From: Siphonodentalium dalli
Lineage: Eukaryota > Mollusca > Scaphopoda > Gadilida > Siphonodentaliidae
DNA: 64,000 nt
Direction: 5' to 3'
Assembly: GCA_032622095.1 (NCBI GenBank)
Contig: CP136062.1
Location: forward strand, 2,482,001-2,546,000
The translations under genes were made by a program, and so were the position numbers. The notes beneath the pieces were generated by a model. It saw only the letters and a program-made list of their open reading frames with translations. It searched no databases and was not told the DNA's origin. This document shows positions 1-11,333 of the stretch, piece after piece. Each line of letters opens with the position of its first letter. Within the stretch, counting starts at the first letter, position 1.

Positions 1-2918
1 TATCTATATCTACATGTATAATATCTATATCTACATGTATAATATCTATATCTACATGTATAATATCTATATCTACATGTATAATATCTATATCTACATG
101 TATAATATCTATATCTACCTGTATAATATCTATATCTACATGTATAATATCTATATATACCTGTATAATATCTATATCTACATGTATAATATCTATATCT
201 ACCTGTATAATATCTATATATACATGTATAATATCTATATCTACATGTATAATATCTATATCTACATGTATAATATCTATATCTACATGTATAATATCTA
301 TATCTACACGTATAATATATATATCTACCTGTATAATATCTATATCTACATGTATAATATCTATATTTACCTGTATAATATCTATATCTACATGTATAAT
401 ATCTATATATACCTGTATAATATCTATATCTACAAGTATAATATATATATCTACCTGTATGATATCTATATCTACATGTATAATATATATATCTACATGT
501 ATAATATCTATATCTACATGTATAATATATATATCTACCTGTATAATATCTATATCTACATGTATAATATCTATATCTACATGTACAATATCTATATCTA
601 CCTGTATAATATCTATATCTACATGTATAATATATATATCTACCTGTATGATATCTATATCTACATGTATAATATATATATATCTACATGTATAATATAT
701 ATATCTACATGTATAATATATATGTCTACATGTATAATATCTATATCTACATGTATAATATCTATATCTACCTGTATAATATCTATATCTACATGTATAA
801 TATATATATCTACCTGTATGATATCTATATCTACATGTATAATATATATATCTACATGTATAATATATATATCTACATGTATAATATCTATATCTACATG
901 TATAATATATATATATACATGTATAATATATATATATCTACATGTATAATATCTATATCTACCTGTATAATATATATATATACATGTATAATATATATAT
1001 ATACATGTATAATATCTATATCTACATGTATAATATATATATCTACATGTATAATATCTATATCTACCTGTATAATATCTATATCTACATGTATAATATC
1101 TATATATACATGTATAATATCTATATCTACATGTATAATATCTATATCTACCTGTATAATATCTATATATACATGTATAATATATATATCTACATGTATA
1201 ATATCTATATCTACTTGTATACTATCTATATCTACATGTATAATATCTATATCTACATGTATAATATCTATATCTACATGTATAATATCTATATCTACAT
1301 ATATAATATCTATATCTACCTGTATAATATCTATATCTACATGTATAATATCTATATCTACATGTATAATATCTATATCTACATGTATAATATCTATATC
1401 TACATGTATAATATCTATATATACCTGTATAATATATATAGCTACCTGTATAATATCTATATCTACATGTATAATATCTATATCTACATGTATAATATCT
1501 ATATCTACATGTATAATATATATATCTACCTGTATGATATCTATATCTACATGTATAATATCTATATCTACCTGTATAATATCTATATCTACCTGTATAA
1601 TATCTATATCTACCTGTATAATATCTATATCTACATGTATAATATCTATATCTACATGTATAATATCTATATCTACATGTATAATATCTATATCAACATG
1701 TATAATATATATATCTACATGTATAATATCTATATCTACATGTATAATATCTATATCTACCTGTATACTATCTATATCTACATGTATAATATATATATCT
1801 ACATGTATAATATATATATCTACATGTATAATATATATATCTACATGTATACTATCTATATCTACATGTATAATATCTATATCTACATGTATAATATCTA
1901 TATCTACCTGTATAATATCTATATCTACTTGTATACTATCTATATCTACATGTATAATATCTATATCTACCTGTATAATATCTATATCTACCTGTATAAT
2001 ATCTATATCTACATGTATAATATCTATATCTACATGTATAATATCTATATCTACATGTATAATATCTATATCTACATGTATAATATCTATATCTACATGT
2101 ATAATATCTATATATACATGTATAATATCTATATCTACATGTATAATATCTATATCTACCTGTATAATATCTATATATACATGTATAATATCTATATCTA
2201 CATGTATAATATCTATATCTACATGTATAATATATATATCTACCTGTATAATATATATATCTACATGTATAATATCTACATGTATAATATCTATATCTAC
2301 ATGTATAATATCTATATCTACATGTATAATATCTATATCTACATGTATAATATCTATATCTACATGTATAATATCTATATCTACCTGTATAATATCTATA
2401 TCTACATGTATAATATCTATATATACATGTATAATATTTATATCTACATGTATAATATATATATCTACATGTATAATATCTATATCTACATGTATAATAT
2501 ATATATCTACATGTATAATATCTATATCTACCTGTATAATATCTATATCTACCTGTATAATATCTATATCTACATGTATAATATCTATATCTACATGTAT
2601 ACTATCTATATCTACATGTATAATATCTATATCTACATGTATACTATCTATATCTACATGTATACTATCTATATCTACATGTATAATATCTATATCTACA
2701 TGTATAATATCTATATCTACATGTATAATATATATATCTACATGTATAATATCTATATCTACCTGTATAATATCTATATCTACCTGTATAATATCTATAT
2801 CTACATGTATAATATCTATATCTACATGTATACTATCTATATCTACATGTATACTATCTATATCTACATGTATAATATCTATATCTACATGTATAATTTC
2901 TATATCTACATGTATAAT
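1..2918. repeat. 21-bp AT-rich minisatellite array
   Basis: Roughly 139 head-to-tail copies of a 21-bp unit (tatctatatctacatgtataa). Common variants swap acatg for acctg, tctat for tatat, or ataatat for atactat. One unit near 2271-2285 is shortened by 6 bp, and a few TA expansions near 670, 900 and 930-1010 shift the phase. Each unit carries the palindrome TACATGTA. The period is divisible by three and nearly stop-free, which produces long artefactual open frames on both strands. The array is already under way at base 1, so its left end is outside the window. It ends where the unit runs into a dispersed repeat beginning ttgcgaatgtctgtctgtc. Confidence 0.97.
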
Positions 2919-4200
2919 TGCGAATGTCTGTCTGTCAGTGTTGTATAGAACTTCACAGGGGACCATCTAGAGGGGTATAACATGTGTAACATTTTACGAG
3001 AAAGATAATGGCGCGGGTTAGAATTTTCTAAAGTGACGCCGCTGTTGTCAGGGGCAGAAAGGGGGGAGGGGCCGAAATTTGTTTTGTCGCCGATTTCCAC
3101 CAAAATTATATATAATCATCCCCATTAAATGAGGAATATAATGGTGTGGTTTAAACATGTCAAAAGTGGCGCCGTTCGAGTCAGATGTGTGCGGAAGGGG
3201 AGAGGGGCACCACAATCGATAACAATAATTTCAGGGCCGATTTAAACCATATTAAAATTGATACACATTCTTCTCCATGATACAAGGAATCTTAGTGTGT
3301 GATTTAAAGATGCCAAATTGGTTTCGATTGGATGAGAGATTGGAGGGTGGGCACTCAATTTTATAAGAATTGGTTTAGCCACCAAACTTATACAAACTCA
3401 ACCACTTGGTATGAGGAGTCTAATGTTCTGGCTTGAAGCTGTCAAAAGTGGATTCATTCGAGTCAGGGGTGCACTGAAATTTGATACACAACATTTTTAG
3501 CGCCAATGTCCACCAAATTCATACACATTCTATCCATGATACGAGGAATCTAATCGTGTGATTTAAAGACCCCACGTTGGAGCTGTTTGTGTGAGAGATG
3601 GTATGGGGTGCGTGGGGTTGTCATTACATTTTATAAAAAAATTGATTAGTCGCCGATTAGCACCAAACTTATAAATAATCATCTCCAGGGTGTCAGGAGT
3701 CTAATTGTGTGGTGGGACCATTCGAGTCAGGGGTGCACAAAGGCTGAGAGAGATACACAAATTGATAAACAATATGTTTAGCGCCTATTTCCACCAGATT
3801 GATAAATATTCTTCTCCGTGATCAAGCTGCAAAACAGAGTTCAGTCCCCTCGCTAAGCGATGTCTGAACGCTGCCGGATTGTGTATTTTCTTAAATAAAT
3901 CTAACATTTGTTATTGAAGTGTTTTGCCAGCCACAATTCATCCTGGCTTGATCTAGACACATTTCAAATGATTATGGACACTTCAGTTTCTCAGAATAAT
4001 GCAGAATGAATGGTAACCTACAAAAGTCTCAAATAAATAAATGCGACATTCTTCACATTACGTGTAGGTGCGGGCAGTGGTAATTCCTGCGTAGGGGACT
4101 GAACTCTGCGTGGAGCTTGCTCCGTAATACGAGGAGTCTAATCGTGTGGTTTAAATACGCCAAATTGGTGTCTTTTGGGTGAGAGATATGGGGGCCTTAA
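2919..4200. repeat. Old dispersed repeat with diverged internal sub-units
   Basis: Several imperfect sub-units follow each other, each with a cgccgatttccaccaaa-type segment, a 'gaggaatctaat.gtgtg.tttaaa' segment and a 'gggtgagagat.gggg' segment (near 3085, 3230, 3490, 3650, 3780 and 4130). The leading part (about 2925-3010, with ctgtctgtc, gaccatctaga and ttttacgagaaa) recurs at 26866-26985, so this is an interspersed family. Sub-unit wording resembles the units at 27-40 kb, which suggests one large superfamily. No coding potential is seen. A MITE interrupts it at 3823-4119. Confidence 0.75.
3823..4119. mobile_element. hAT-like MITE, 297 bp
   Basis: The ends are inverted copies: caagctg...cagagttcagtcccct on the left and its complement aggggactgaactctg...agcttg on the right, about 27 bp with a few mismatches. 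The insert interrupts a sub-unit of the surrounding repeat and is flanked by CTCCGTGAT (3814-3822) and CTCCGTAAT (4120-4128), an 8-9 bp duplication with one difference. An 8-bp duplication and termini starting CA fit the hAT superfamily. There is no open frame, so it is non-autonomous. The element at 6158-6604 has similar CAAGC termini. Confidence 0.8.
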
Positions 4201-4202
4201 AT

Positions 4203-4445
4203 TAAATGCTAAAACGGTATACTGAGCGGTATACTGCTATTTAGTGAGAAACGCCTATGAACGGTGTACCTGTCATACACTCAAGAGAGGTGTACAGCGG
4301 TCTATACCGCAATTTAGCTATACGTGGTCCTGGCGCGATAAAGAACGGTCTTTCGTTATCATCCGTATACTGCACGTTCTCTAGTGTCCGGCTACAAAGA
4401 GCGCTATAGCCCCCATCGCTAAAGAGCGGTATACCGTTCTGTATC
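4203..4445. repeat. Imperfect inverted repeat, MITE-like
   Basis: The left arm (about 4212-4253: aacggtatac, gcggtatactgctatttag) is complementary to the right arm (about 4417-4438: cgctaaagagcggtatacc). Further cggtctataccgcaatttagc-type copies lie between at about 4298-4320. The arms are degenerate and no target-site duplication could be fixed, so this is an old foldback or MITE remnant at best. Confidence 0.5.
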
Positions 4446-6149
4446 CCCTCCGTTTATTTAATTGTGTCAGTATTAGTAATTTACTTTGATGGTTTTTGCC
4501 ACTGAAGTGCAATGGCATACATACTTTATGTCATTCTAGTAAAAATAGTAATTTAACTATTTATTCATGGGAACCTTTCCTCCCTACAAAATATATACCT
4601 GCGATATCTAATTATGTCAAACATCTGTTTGTTCAATAATTAATCGAGTAAAATAGTTTGGGCTCAGCATTTGAGTTTATAGGACGGGCGGGTTAGGGAG
4701 CCAACTGGAAACATGCATATCCATTTTATTTTTGTGCGGAATTTTAGATTGGTGATCAAGGACAGACTGTTGTAGAAAAACACATCCATTATATGTTAAC
4801 AGTTTGGTTCCTAGATGAATGCATGCTACAGCCTGTTGTGGGCATATCAATTACACCAATTCACAGGCATACCAATATACTTTCCACTCTGGTTATTTTT
4901 TGGTATTTGTATATGTCTAGGGCTCTAGGCCTCATTTGTGATTTAAATAAAAAGTTAGTGCTACAAAACCTATTAATATACATGTAGTTCTTACTTTTAC
5001 TTTTGATCCTATTCCATAATGTGTGTCATGTTAGGGCAATTAGGTTTTGAAAGTATTGCGCAAGTGGGGGGGGGGGGTCATTGGTGTATACATGGTATGG
5101 GAACAAACGCCAAACATTGGAATCGGACATGGCCAATTGTGCCTCCAGATTATCGGAAATCAGTCCGAGACGCCTTTCAGTCGGGGAGCCAATAAGGTCC
5201 ACCTGCACCCCCCGATGATTACAAATAACCTTATTTTTATTGTTCCCTATGGTATCCAGATAAAGAATCCGGATTTCACCGAAAAATAAAGGTGGCCGAA
5301 ACATCGAAATAAAAATAAAAATAATATAGCCGAAACATCGAAATAAAAAAATCAGACATGAGGCAGCAAACTTCTTCAAAATGTTGATGTAACCGTGCGC
5401 GAGGGGGGGGGTGTGATTACTAGTACCTCACGAAACTTATTTGGAACAAATAAAACTATCGTCATCAACTTATATTGACATATTTGTGTGAAGGAGATAC
5501 CTGTTTTATCAGTAATGTAAATAAACCCCTTAAAATGTATGTAGTACAGACTGACCAACTTGTCAGATCATGGGACGGTGTAGCCAAGTTTGGCAATTTA
5601 TGGTAAAAGGTCCACCCAGGCAAATCACATCGACCCATTGTGTTAATTTTGGTATCAACATGAGCGTAAATATATCCCCGACGAATTTAGTTAATAAAAT
5701 GCAACATGAGGCAGCAAACTTCGACACAAAATTGATGTAACCGGTTACCGGGGGTGTTTGTTGACATCAGAGTTTCCAAATATCCAAGCTACAAATACAT
5801 GATTTCGCACTATTTAACTTATTGCCGTTGATCGGGGTTAGTCGATTCCTATGAAAAAACACTCTATTCAATTTGATTGAGAAGTTGTCAAAGTTATATA
5901 CTTGCGTCTTGTATTATTAAAGTAAGAAAAACGTACCGATGTTGAAATGTGCTTTTCTATTTTAAAACAATGTCTCACAAACCGGAAACACAATTCAAAA
6001 TTCCACTTTCTGTTTAGCCTATCCCTGTCCCTACGGGCGAGTAGCTGGCGTTGGGACAGGGTACCAGTCTAACACAATAGACGTACATACTATGTAACGT
6101 GGTTCCCAGTCACAACTCACAAATGCAATAGGCCTATCACGTGGTTATG
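4446..6149. other. Unassigned intergenic DNA with one short direct repeat
   Basis: No convincing gene. A segment acatgaggcagcaaacttc followed by ttgatgtaaccg occurs at about 5355-5395 and again at about 5704-5743, about 350 bp apart. The block gccgaaacatcgaaataaaaa occurs twice (about 5293 and 5330). There are G tracts at about 5068-5080 and 5403-5410. The minus-strand frame at 5026-5379 (117 codons) spans these repeats and resembles no family I know, so I do not call it a gene. Confidence 0.5.
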
Positions 6150-6157
6150 TGTGATTG

Positions 6158-6604
6158 CAAGCCTGCAAATAGGGTGTCTGTCATTTGCAGAATGAGGTCC
6201 CCAGAGGGTGAATTTAGTGACGCTATCCCGCATAGCGGGCTAGCATCACTAAATTCACCCTCTGGGGACTTCATTCTGCTTAGGCCCTCAACTGCTATGG
6301 TAGATCTAGGATCAGATTGAAGTTCCCCAGTTGAAGTTGGCGATGGTCACCCATTGGGCACCTCGATTATGGATTTTACCTTCTGCAAATTAGGGGGTAT
6401 AGAAACTTCCCAGATGAGAAAACGTAACTAAAAACAATGTTCATTTGATACTATAGATACTTCCCAAAAGATTAGGCCTAAGCAGAATGAGGTATCCAGA
6501 GGGTGAATTTGGTGATGCTAGCCCGCTGTGTGGGATAGCATCACTAAATTCACCCTCTGGGGACCTCATTCTGCAAATGACAGACACGCTATTTTGCAGG
6601 CTTG
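6158..6604. mobile_element. Nested-palindrome foldback element, hAT-like
   Basis: The element begins CAAGCCTGCAAAT and ends with its complement (ATTTTGCAGGCTTG). It is flanked on both sides by a perfect 8-bp duplication TGTGATTG (6150-6157 and 6605-6612). Each terminal arm contains a nearly perfect 91-bp palindrome of its own (6188-6278 and 6483-6573; stem gaatgagg...ccagagggtgaattt). The two arms are also inverted copies of each other, giving hairpins within a hairpin. About 200 bp of unique centre remains, with two similar actt-ccca segments. The 8-bp duplication and CA start fit hAT. There is no transposase frame. Confidence 0.88.
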
Positions 6605-6612
6605 TGTGATTG

Positions 6613-7009
6613 AATACAATGTGTTGGCGTATACCCATGAATGGTGTTATTTCACCCAAACCTTGGGTGTTTATTTCACACGACTTTCTGGGATAACCTG
6701 TGTGTCGACTGAGAACCTATGTGCCAATTGATGAGAACACGCGAAGGATTTGTGTAAATGTTAGCCCAAACGACATTTCGAAGTAACGACTGCTTTGTTG
6801 TTTATTTCGAGGAATAATACCGCATCATATGAATTCAGCCCAAATATATTGACAGGTGTCAAGGGTCTAACTCTATACTGAGCAATAAAAAACTAATATA
6901 ATAAATACCGAGTATATTTAATTTTAACGCCAATGGGTCGTTTATGTGCGTTTAAGAGTGTATTTATGCTTAAAGCAAAGTGAAATAACGATCTTAAAAT
7001 GAATTGGCC
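6613..7009. other. Unassigned DNA
   Basis: No repeat partner within the window, no RNA gene and no credible coding region was seen in this stretch. Confidence 0.4.
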
Positions 7010-7183
7010 GGTATATTTTATTAGTTATCAGGGTTACCAGGGTCGTAGTTGCATAAATTACAATATATCTTATTTTTATGCTAAGATAATTGCGTGGTTA
7101 TATGTTATAGCTTGATCGGTATCGATCGGTATTGAGGTTAACACAAATCCCATATATGGAAATTCCAAATATGGAAAGTGACT

Positions 7184-7195
7184 TGCGCATGCGCA
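7184..7195. promoter_or_regulatory. NRF1-like palindrome (copy 1)
   Basis: TGCGCATGCGCA matches the known consensus of the NRF1 transcription factor. A second identical site lies 287 bp downstream inside the duplicated segment. No gene start was identified nearby, so promoter function is not shown. Confidence 0.35.
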
Positions 7196-7470
7196 AAACA
7201 GATACAATGGTTTTCCTAAAAACGAAGCAATGAACAACAAACACCGACCCAGTTAAATAACGACATTAGATAGCGGTGTATTGCGTCTTTAAGAGTGTGT
7301 TGATATCTAAATCATGTGATTAACTAATTAAAAATTATTTCGACTACATATTTCGATAATTATCAGGTCCGCAGTTCGATCATGAAACAAAATTTGTAGA
7401 GACTTTAATTGCTTGGTAATTATTGAGATTGCAGTTTCCTTATATGGCAACTCCTTATTTGGAATTTTCT

Positions 7471-7482
7471 TGCGCATGCGCA
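7471..7482. promoter_or_regulatory. NRF1-like palindrome (copy 2)
   Basis: Identical TGCGCATGCGCA. About 25 bp downstream is gaagacgtcgccattttt, which looks like the GC-containing start region of a broad metazoan promoter, but no exon could be recognised behind it. Confidence 0.35.
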
Positions 7483-7490
7483 GAAATGAT

Positions 7491-8298
7491 AGAATTTCAT
7501 GAAGACGTCGCCATTTTTATTATCACTGTTATTCCATTCTCTTGTGTCGGTGCAATGATTTGCTGTCGTATTTTAGGCAAATAAGGCACTGTATGCATGC
7601 GTAATGATAAGTTGATGAGGTTGCATCCATTATTATTCCGATGTTTAATAGTTTTGTCAGCTAAAATAACTTCGCTCAGCGGCTGTTATCGCGTGAAAAT
7701 GAGTAGGTCAACTTGGTTGGAGTCGAACATTGGAATGGCAGGGAATTCCCCGTTTTGACTCGGCATTGTTTGTAAACAAATGCAAATTTATAAGAAGAAA
7801 CGTTAACAACTGTGCGTGTTTGTGTACTATGACGCTGGTGGATATTGATTAATTGTTTTTCTCGAGTATTTATTCATTCCTAATCATCGGCTAATGGCAG
7901 TAAAACTTCAGTCAGAAATGTATTTAAGTTAACCCAATCTTTGCACAATTCAATTGCAAGTTGAAAATGAAAGTAAATTGAAATTTTTAAGAAGAAACAA
8001 AATCAACATCTGACAAGTGCCATTGAGTGTGGCTTGATAAGTGTGTACTACTTCTAGGGCTAGGCCTAACTGATTTTTAATTAGAATGACATTTTTACAT
8101 GGGGATTATGATTTATATAAGAATCTGGAATATTACCTTTACCTTATTCTTGAGTTGAGGTGTTTTTTTTTATTTAAACATGTCCTGTAGTGAGTTGTTA
8201 ATTTGGGTTGGTACTACAGGCAAAATCAGTGACTGATATAAAACATGTATCACTATCAGTCGCTGATGTGTTAGAGTCAACCTTCTCTAACTGCAGGG
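7491..8298. other. Unassigned DNA
   Basis: Contains tagggctaggcctaac near 8056-8071 and an eleven-T run near 8162. No gene, RNA or repeat partner was recognised. Confidence 0.4.
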
Positions 8299-9180
8299 CT
8301 CTTTATGAATACAGGAGAAGTCGGCCCCGTGCGAAGTTGGCCCCATACGATGACGGCCCCGCACGAAGTCGGCCCCATATATAACAGAAACATTGTTTTA
8401 AATCGTTTTTTAATTTATATGATGATATGAAATATGAAACTAATAATAATAATGACAAGATTATATTAATACAATTAACAATAAATTCAAACGTCGTCGT
8501 TGTCACTGTCACTGTGTTGTCAGTTATATATGGGTGCCGAAATCTCGGCGACCCTATGGAGTAGCTGGCTTGTTGTCAAATCTCTGTCTCTATACAGCTT
8601 CCATACGTTAAATATTTGAACTAATGGCTTCATTCGCTAAGCAGCAATCAACAGTACTTACCAGCTTTCTTTCATTGTCTGTAGGCAACTATATACCGGT
8701 ATATCATTGTTTTTTATAAATATATTTATCACATAATTTGGCCATAAAAGCAGTTTCATAATTATCGGTAATAGACACGTTTAATATCAGCGCGTGCGAT
8801 GACGTCACGGCGTTCTTCAAATAACTTGCGATCGCTGTAGTTTATGATTGTTGTTCTCGATGGATATTTCGCGTTGCTTCGGGTTTATTTGATCATGTGA
8901 TAAAAGGTATCTCACACTCGTCCTATTTTATACGTAATTTATCAACCTCGTCCTCTAAATTCTATTTGAGCCTCGGTAAACCTCGGCTCAAATCGAATTT
9001 AGTGAACTCGGTTGATAAATTCCGTATAAAATAGGAACTCATGTGAGATCCTCTATATATGATATATATTTGTCAGACGCATGACAATACTGTCTGCCCA
9101 TCTACATTAATGGGGCCGTCTTCATATGGGGCCGTCTTCGCGCGGGCCGACATCTCCAGATACGCTCATTATCCTGCCAC
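8299..9180. mobile_element. TIR element with termini made of tandem cgaagtcggccccat units
   Basis: The left end (about 8310-8380) has four tandem variants of gaagtcggcccc. The right end (about 9107-9165) has the same motif inverted three times (ggggccgtcttc). The outer edges also pair (cagg...tatgaatacaggaga against the complement of tctccagatacgctcat...cctg), giving roughly 65 bp of imperfect terminal inverted repeat. No clear target-site duplication and no long frame. The interior is AT-rich and carries the palindrome at 8906-9051. An old non-autonomous DNA transposon is the most likely reading. Confidence 0.6.
8906..9051. repeat. 146-bp palindrome, MITE-like
   Basis: The left arm (8906-8975: ggtatctcacactcgtcc, tattttatacg, aatttatcaacctcg) is the complement of the right arm (about 8986-9051: cggttgataaattccgtata, aaataggaactcatgtgagatcc), with a short centre aacctcggctc. 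It lies inside the larger element 8299-9180, so it is a nested insertion or an internal fold. Confidence 0.75.
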
Positions 9181-9254
9181 ATGCATATAAATTATTGTAT
9201 CCTAACATATGCTCTAACAGTTACATGTACTTTTACACTTAACTTGGAAATAGT

Positions 9255-9362
9255 CTTTGTTTCCTAATGTAATAACACAGTTTAAAGGCAACATACCGAA
9301 TCACAAACATTTTGTATTCCACATGATGCCTTTAAACTGTGTTATTACATTAGGAAACAAAG
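9255..9362. repeat. Perfect 36-bp-arm hairpin
   Basis: 9255-9290 (ctttgtttcctaatgtaata...tttaaaggca) and 9327-9362 are exact reverse complements separated by 36 bp. Perfect arms in an otherwise decayed neighbourhood suggest a recent MITE or a conversion-maintained palindrome. No target-site duplication is obvious. Confidence 0.85.
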
Positions 9363-10269
9363 ATCATTATTTATAATTACATCACAGTGCATTTAAGCTG
9401 GAAATATCATTAAATTTTAAATATTTGGAACTTTGTAAGTTCACTTCTGACCTTCTGTAATTATCCTACTTAAAGGATTTATTCGGTCTAGAAACTACAA
9501 AACGCATTCGGAAAGCCCTCCCGGTTGTGATTAAAATGATCCAAGTCCCATTCCGATCGCATAATAAATAACCCGTAAAATAAATAAATAATACCACCAC
9601 CGGTATTCGGAGATTTCCGTGACTAAACTACGAGTGACGTACTTGTGGGGAGCAAATTAAAAACACAGATTCGGAGCCGGAGTTTATTATGCAGACTACG
9701 ATGACGTAATCGTAAGTCAGCCGATACTAAAATGCGGAGTCGTATGTGCGCGTGTGGTGTATATATTACGTTACACTTTGGCCGTTTATCTGGAATAGAA
9801 GACAATAACTCTGTGAATACAGTAATTAATAGCGCCTAGAATGGTTGTTGTTTTTGTAGCCATTAATAACATGCCGGCACGTGTCTGTTTTGGTGAATAG
9901 ATGGCAGTAATTAGTGCTTTGATTGTCTCGCGTATTCACTCGGTGATTTGTAATCACTCAGCGACTATTCCTCAGTGTCATTCGCGAACTTGTTTGCACT
10001 CTAAAATTCCACAAAGTGAATAGAAAGAACATTATCTCTCTGGTCATACTTATATAAGAAGCGCCCAAATTTATATAAACACTGGGCTGAATAATGTTAG
10101 CTCTATTTAGGCGCTTTTGTTTTGTGTTTGTTTGTTGTTTTACTTTCGATATAAATATCCCGAGTATCTGTCATCGCCACATATTCCAAGATGCCTAGTA
10201 GATGTAGTGTGTTCAGTTATGGACGGGCTAGCGATCCATTATGTAGTACCTCCAAAAAGACAACACAGT
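9363..10269. other. Unassigned DNA
   Basis: Has a CpG-containing stretch at about 9480-9790 with a gatgacgta half-site (about 9699). No exon, RNA gene or in-window repeat was recognised. Confidence 0.4.
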
Positions 10270-10452
10270 GCGTAATTTAGAACGCTCTTTATTGTCTACC
10301 GCTTTTGGGAGACGGAAGCATGGACGCTCTTTATATTTAATTGTCACAATACCACATACAAAATCACCCATGACATATCGAAATAAAGCACGTTCATAAT
10401 TGAGAACGCTCTTTATTGTCTACACCGCGACGAAAACATGGACGCTCTTTAT
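10270..10452. repeat. Direct repeat, about 123-bp spacing
   Basis: gagaacgctctttattgtct-type sequence followed 20-30 bp later by catggacgctctttat occurs at about 10279-10340 and again at about 10402-10452. A related aacgctctttattg occurs at about 61294. This is a short dispersed repeat of unknown origin. Confidence 0.6.
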
Positions 10453-11289
10453 TAGAGGCAATCATTGGGGTTTTGCTATGCTAACAATTCAAACAAATCC
10501 TCTCTAGAAAGTCAATATGTGCCATCAAAACGTAAAATAAAACGAACAACAAACACAAACTGAAAAACAATGCCAGGCTAGCCTTCAATTAAAACAAATG
10601 TCATTATGCCAAACTGCAGCCTAACTAATAATTTTTGTAGTTTCAACAGTCTGTTGTGTATTCGAGTGAATTATTTTGTTTACTCACTTATCGATCTTGA
10701 CTGGAAGGATTTTAGCAAGCTGTTCACAGTCGTGCACTTCTCCACACAAAATGTTTCGTGTGAAGAAACAGACAGGAACATTATTATGACGAATATAAGC
10801 CACCATGATACATGTACTAGTACAATAACCACCACCTTTTTAATCACACCCCCATTTGTATTTAAAATTTTACGCATATAGCGCACAACGGGGTGACACT
10901 AGTGTGTAAACTATCATCCGAAATTGGTACCATACAACGAAGAATGAAGTACCGGCATATGGCCTAACTTGTATTCTTTCAGAAACAGTTAAATTTGTTT
11001 CGCACGATATTCCGCTCGCTTATTGCATTTCTGCATAAATTAATCTCATTTCAAACAACTTTTATCGCATCAAAGTACATTTTAGCCATCATTATTCGTT
11101 ATATAATCCAACATTCTAGCAAATCCAGTTCATAATTCAGCACATTCAAACAGTTTTATTCCGTAATCGCTATTTATCGTAAAGGCTTAGGTAATTAACC
11201 TGCGTAATTTATCAACTCGTTACGCCATTGGCGGAATTATTTCAAACTCCACCCACCGCTGTCATCGGTAAGCGTCGATGCAGATGATC
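10453..11289. other. Unassigned AT-rich DNA
   Basis: The frames near 10606-10886 overlap on both strands, have low complexity and lack any recognisable domain. I see no gene here. Confidence 0.4.
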
Positions 11290-11333
11290 GGTCATGTGAC
11301 CGCGTTGTGGTCATGTGATCGCACTCACGTGAC
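11290..11333. promoter_or_regulatory. Cluster of three E-box/CLEAR-like sites
   Basis: Three sites lie within 44 bp: GGTCATGTGACC (11290-11301), GGTCATGTGATC (11309-11320) and CTCACGTGAC (11324-11333). GTCATGTGAC and TCACGTGA are the known recognition forms of MITF/TFE and USF bHLH-zip factors. Spacing centre to centre is 19 and 14 bp. No transcript start or gene was identified next to them, so a regulatory role is inferred only from the motifs. Confidence 0.35.

Larger units (their letters stand above)
7010..7490. repeat. Diverged direct duplication of about 287 bp
   Basis: Two segments follow the same order of motifs: attatcagg...gt(c/t)cg(t/c)agtt, then tatatgga/tatatggc with a second atatgga/atttgga, then the palindrome tgcgcatgcgca. 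They fall near 7020-7200 and 7350-7490. Similarity is patchy outside those motifs, so the duplication is old or partly convergent. Confidence 0.45.

Noticed and set aside
14-2970. Very long open frames (up to 760 codons) on both strands across the 21-bp array
   Set aside because: The period is a multiple of three and lacks stops in several phases. The translations are simple heptad copies of the satellite and end with it.
5026-5379. 117-codon minus-strand frame with a hydrophobic N-terminus
   Set aside because: It overlaps short repeats and a G tract, and a competing plus-strand frame covers the same region.
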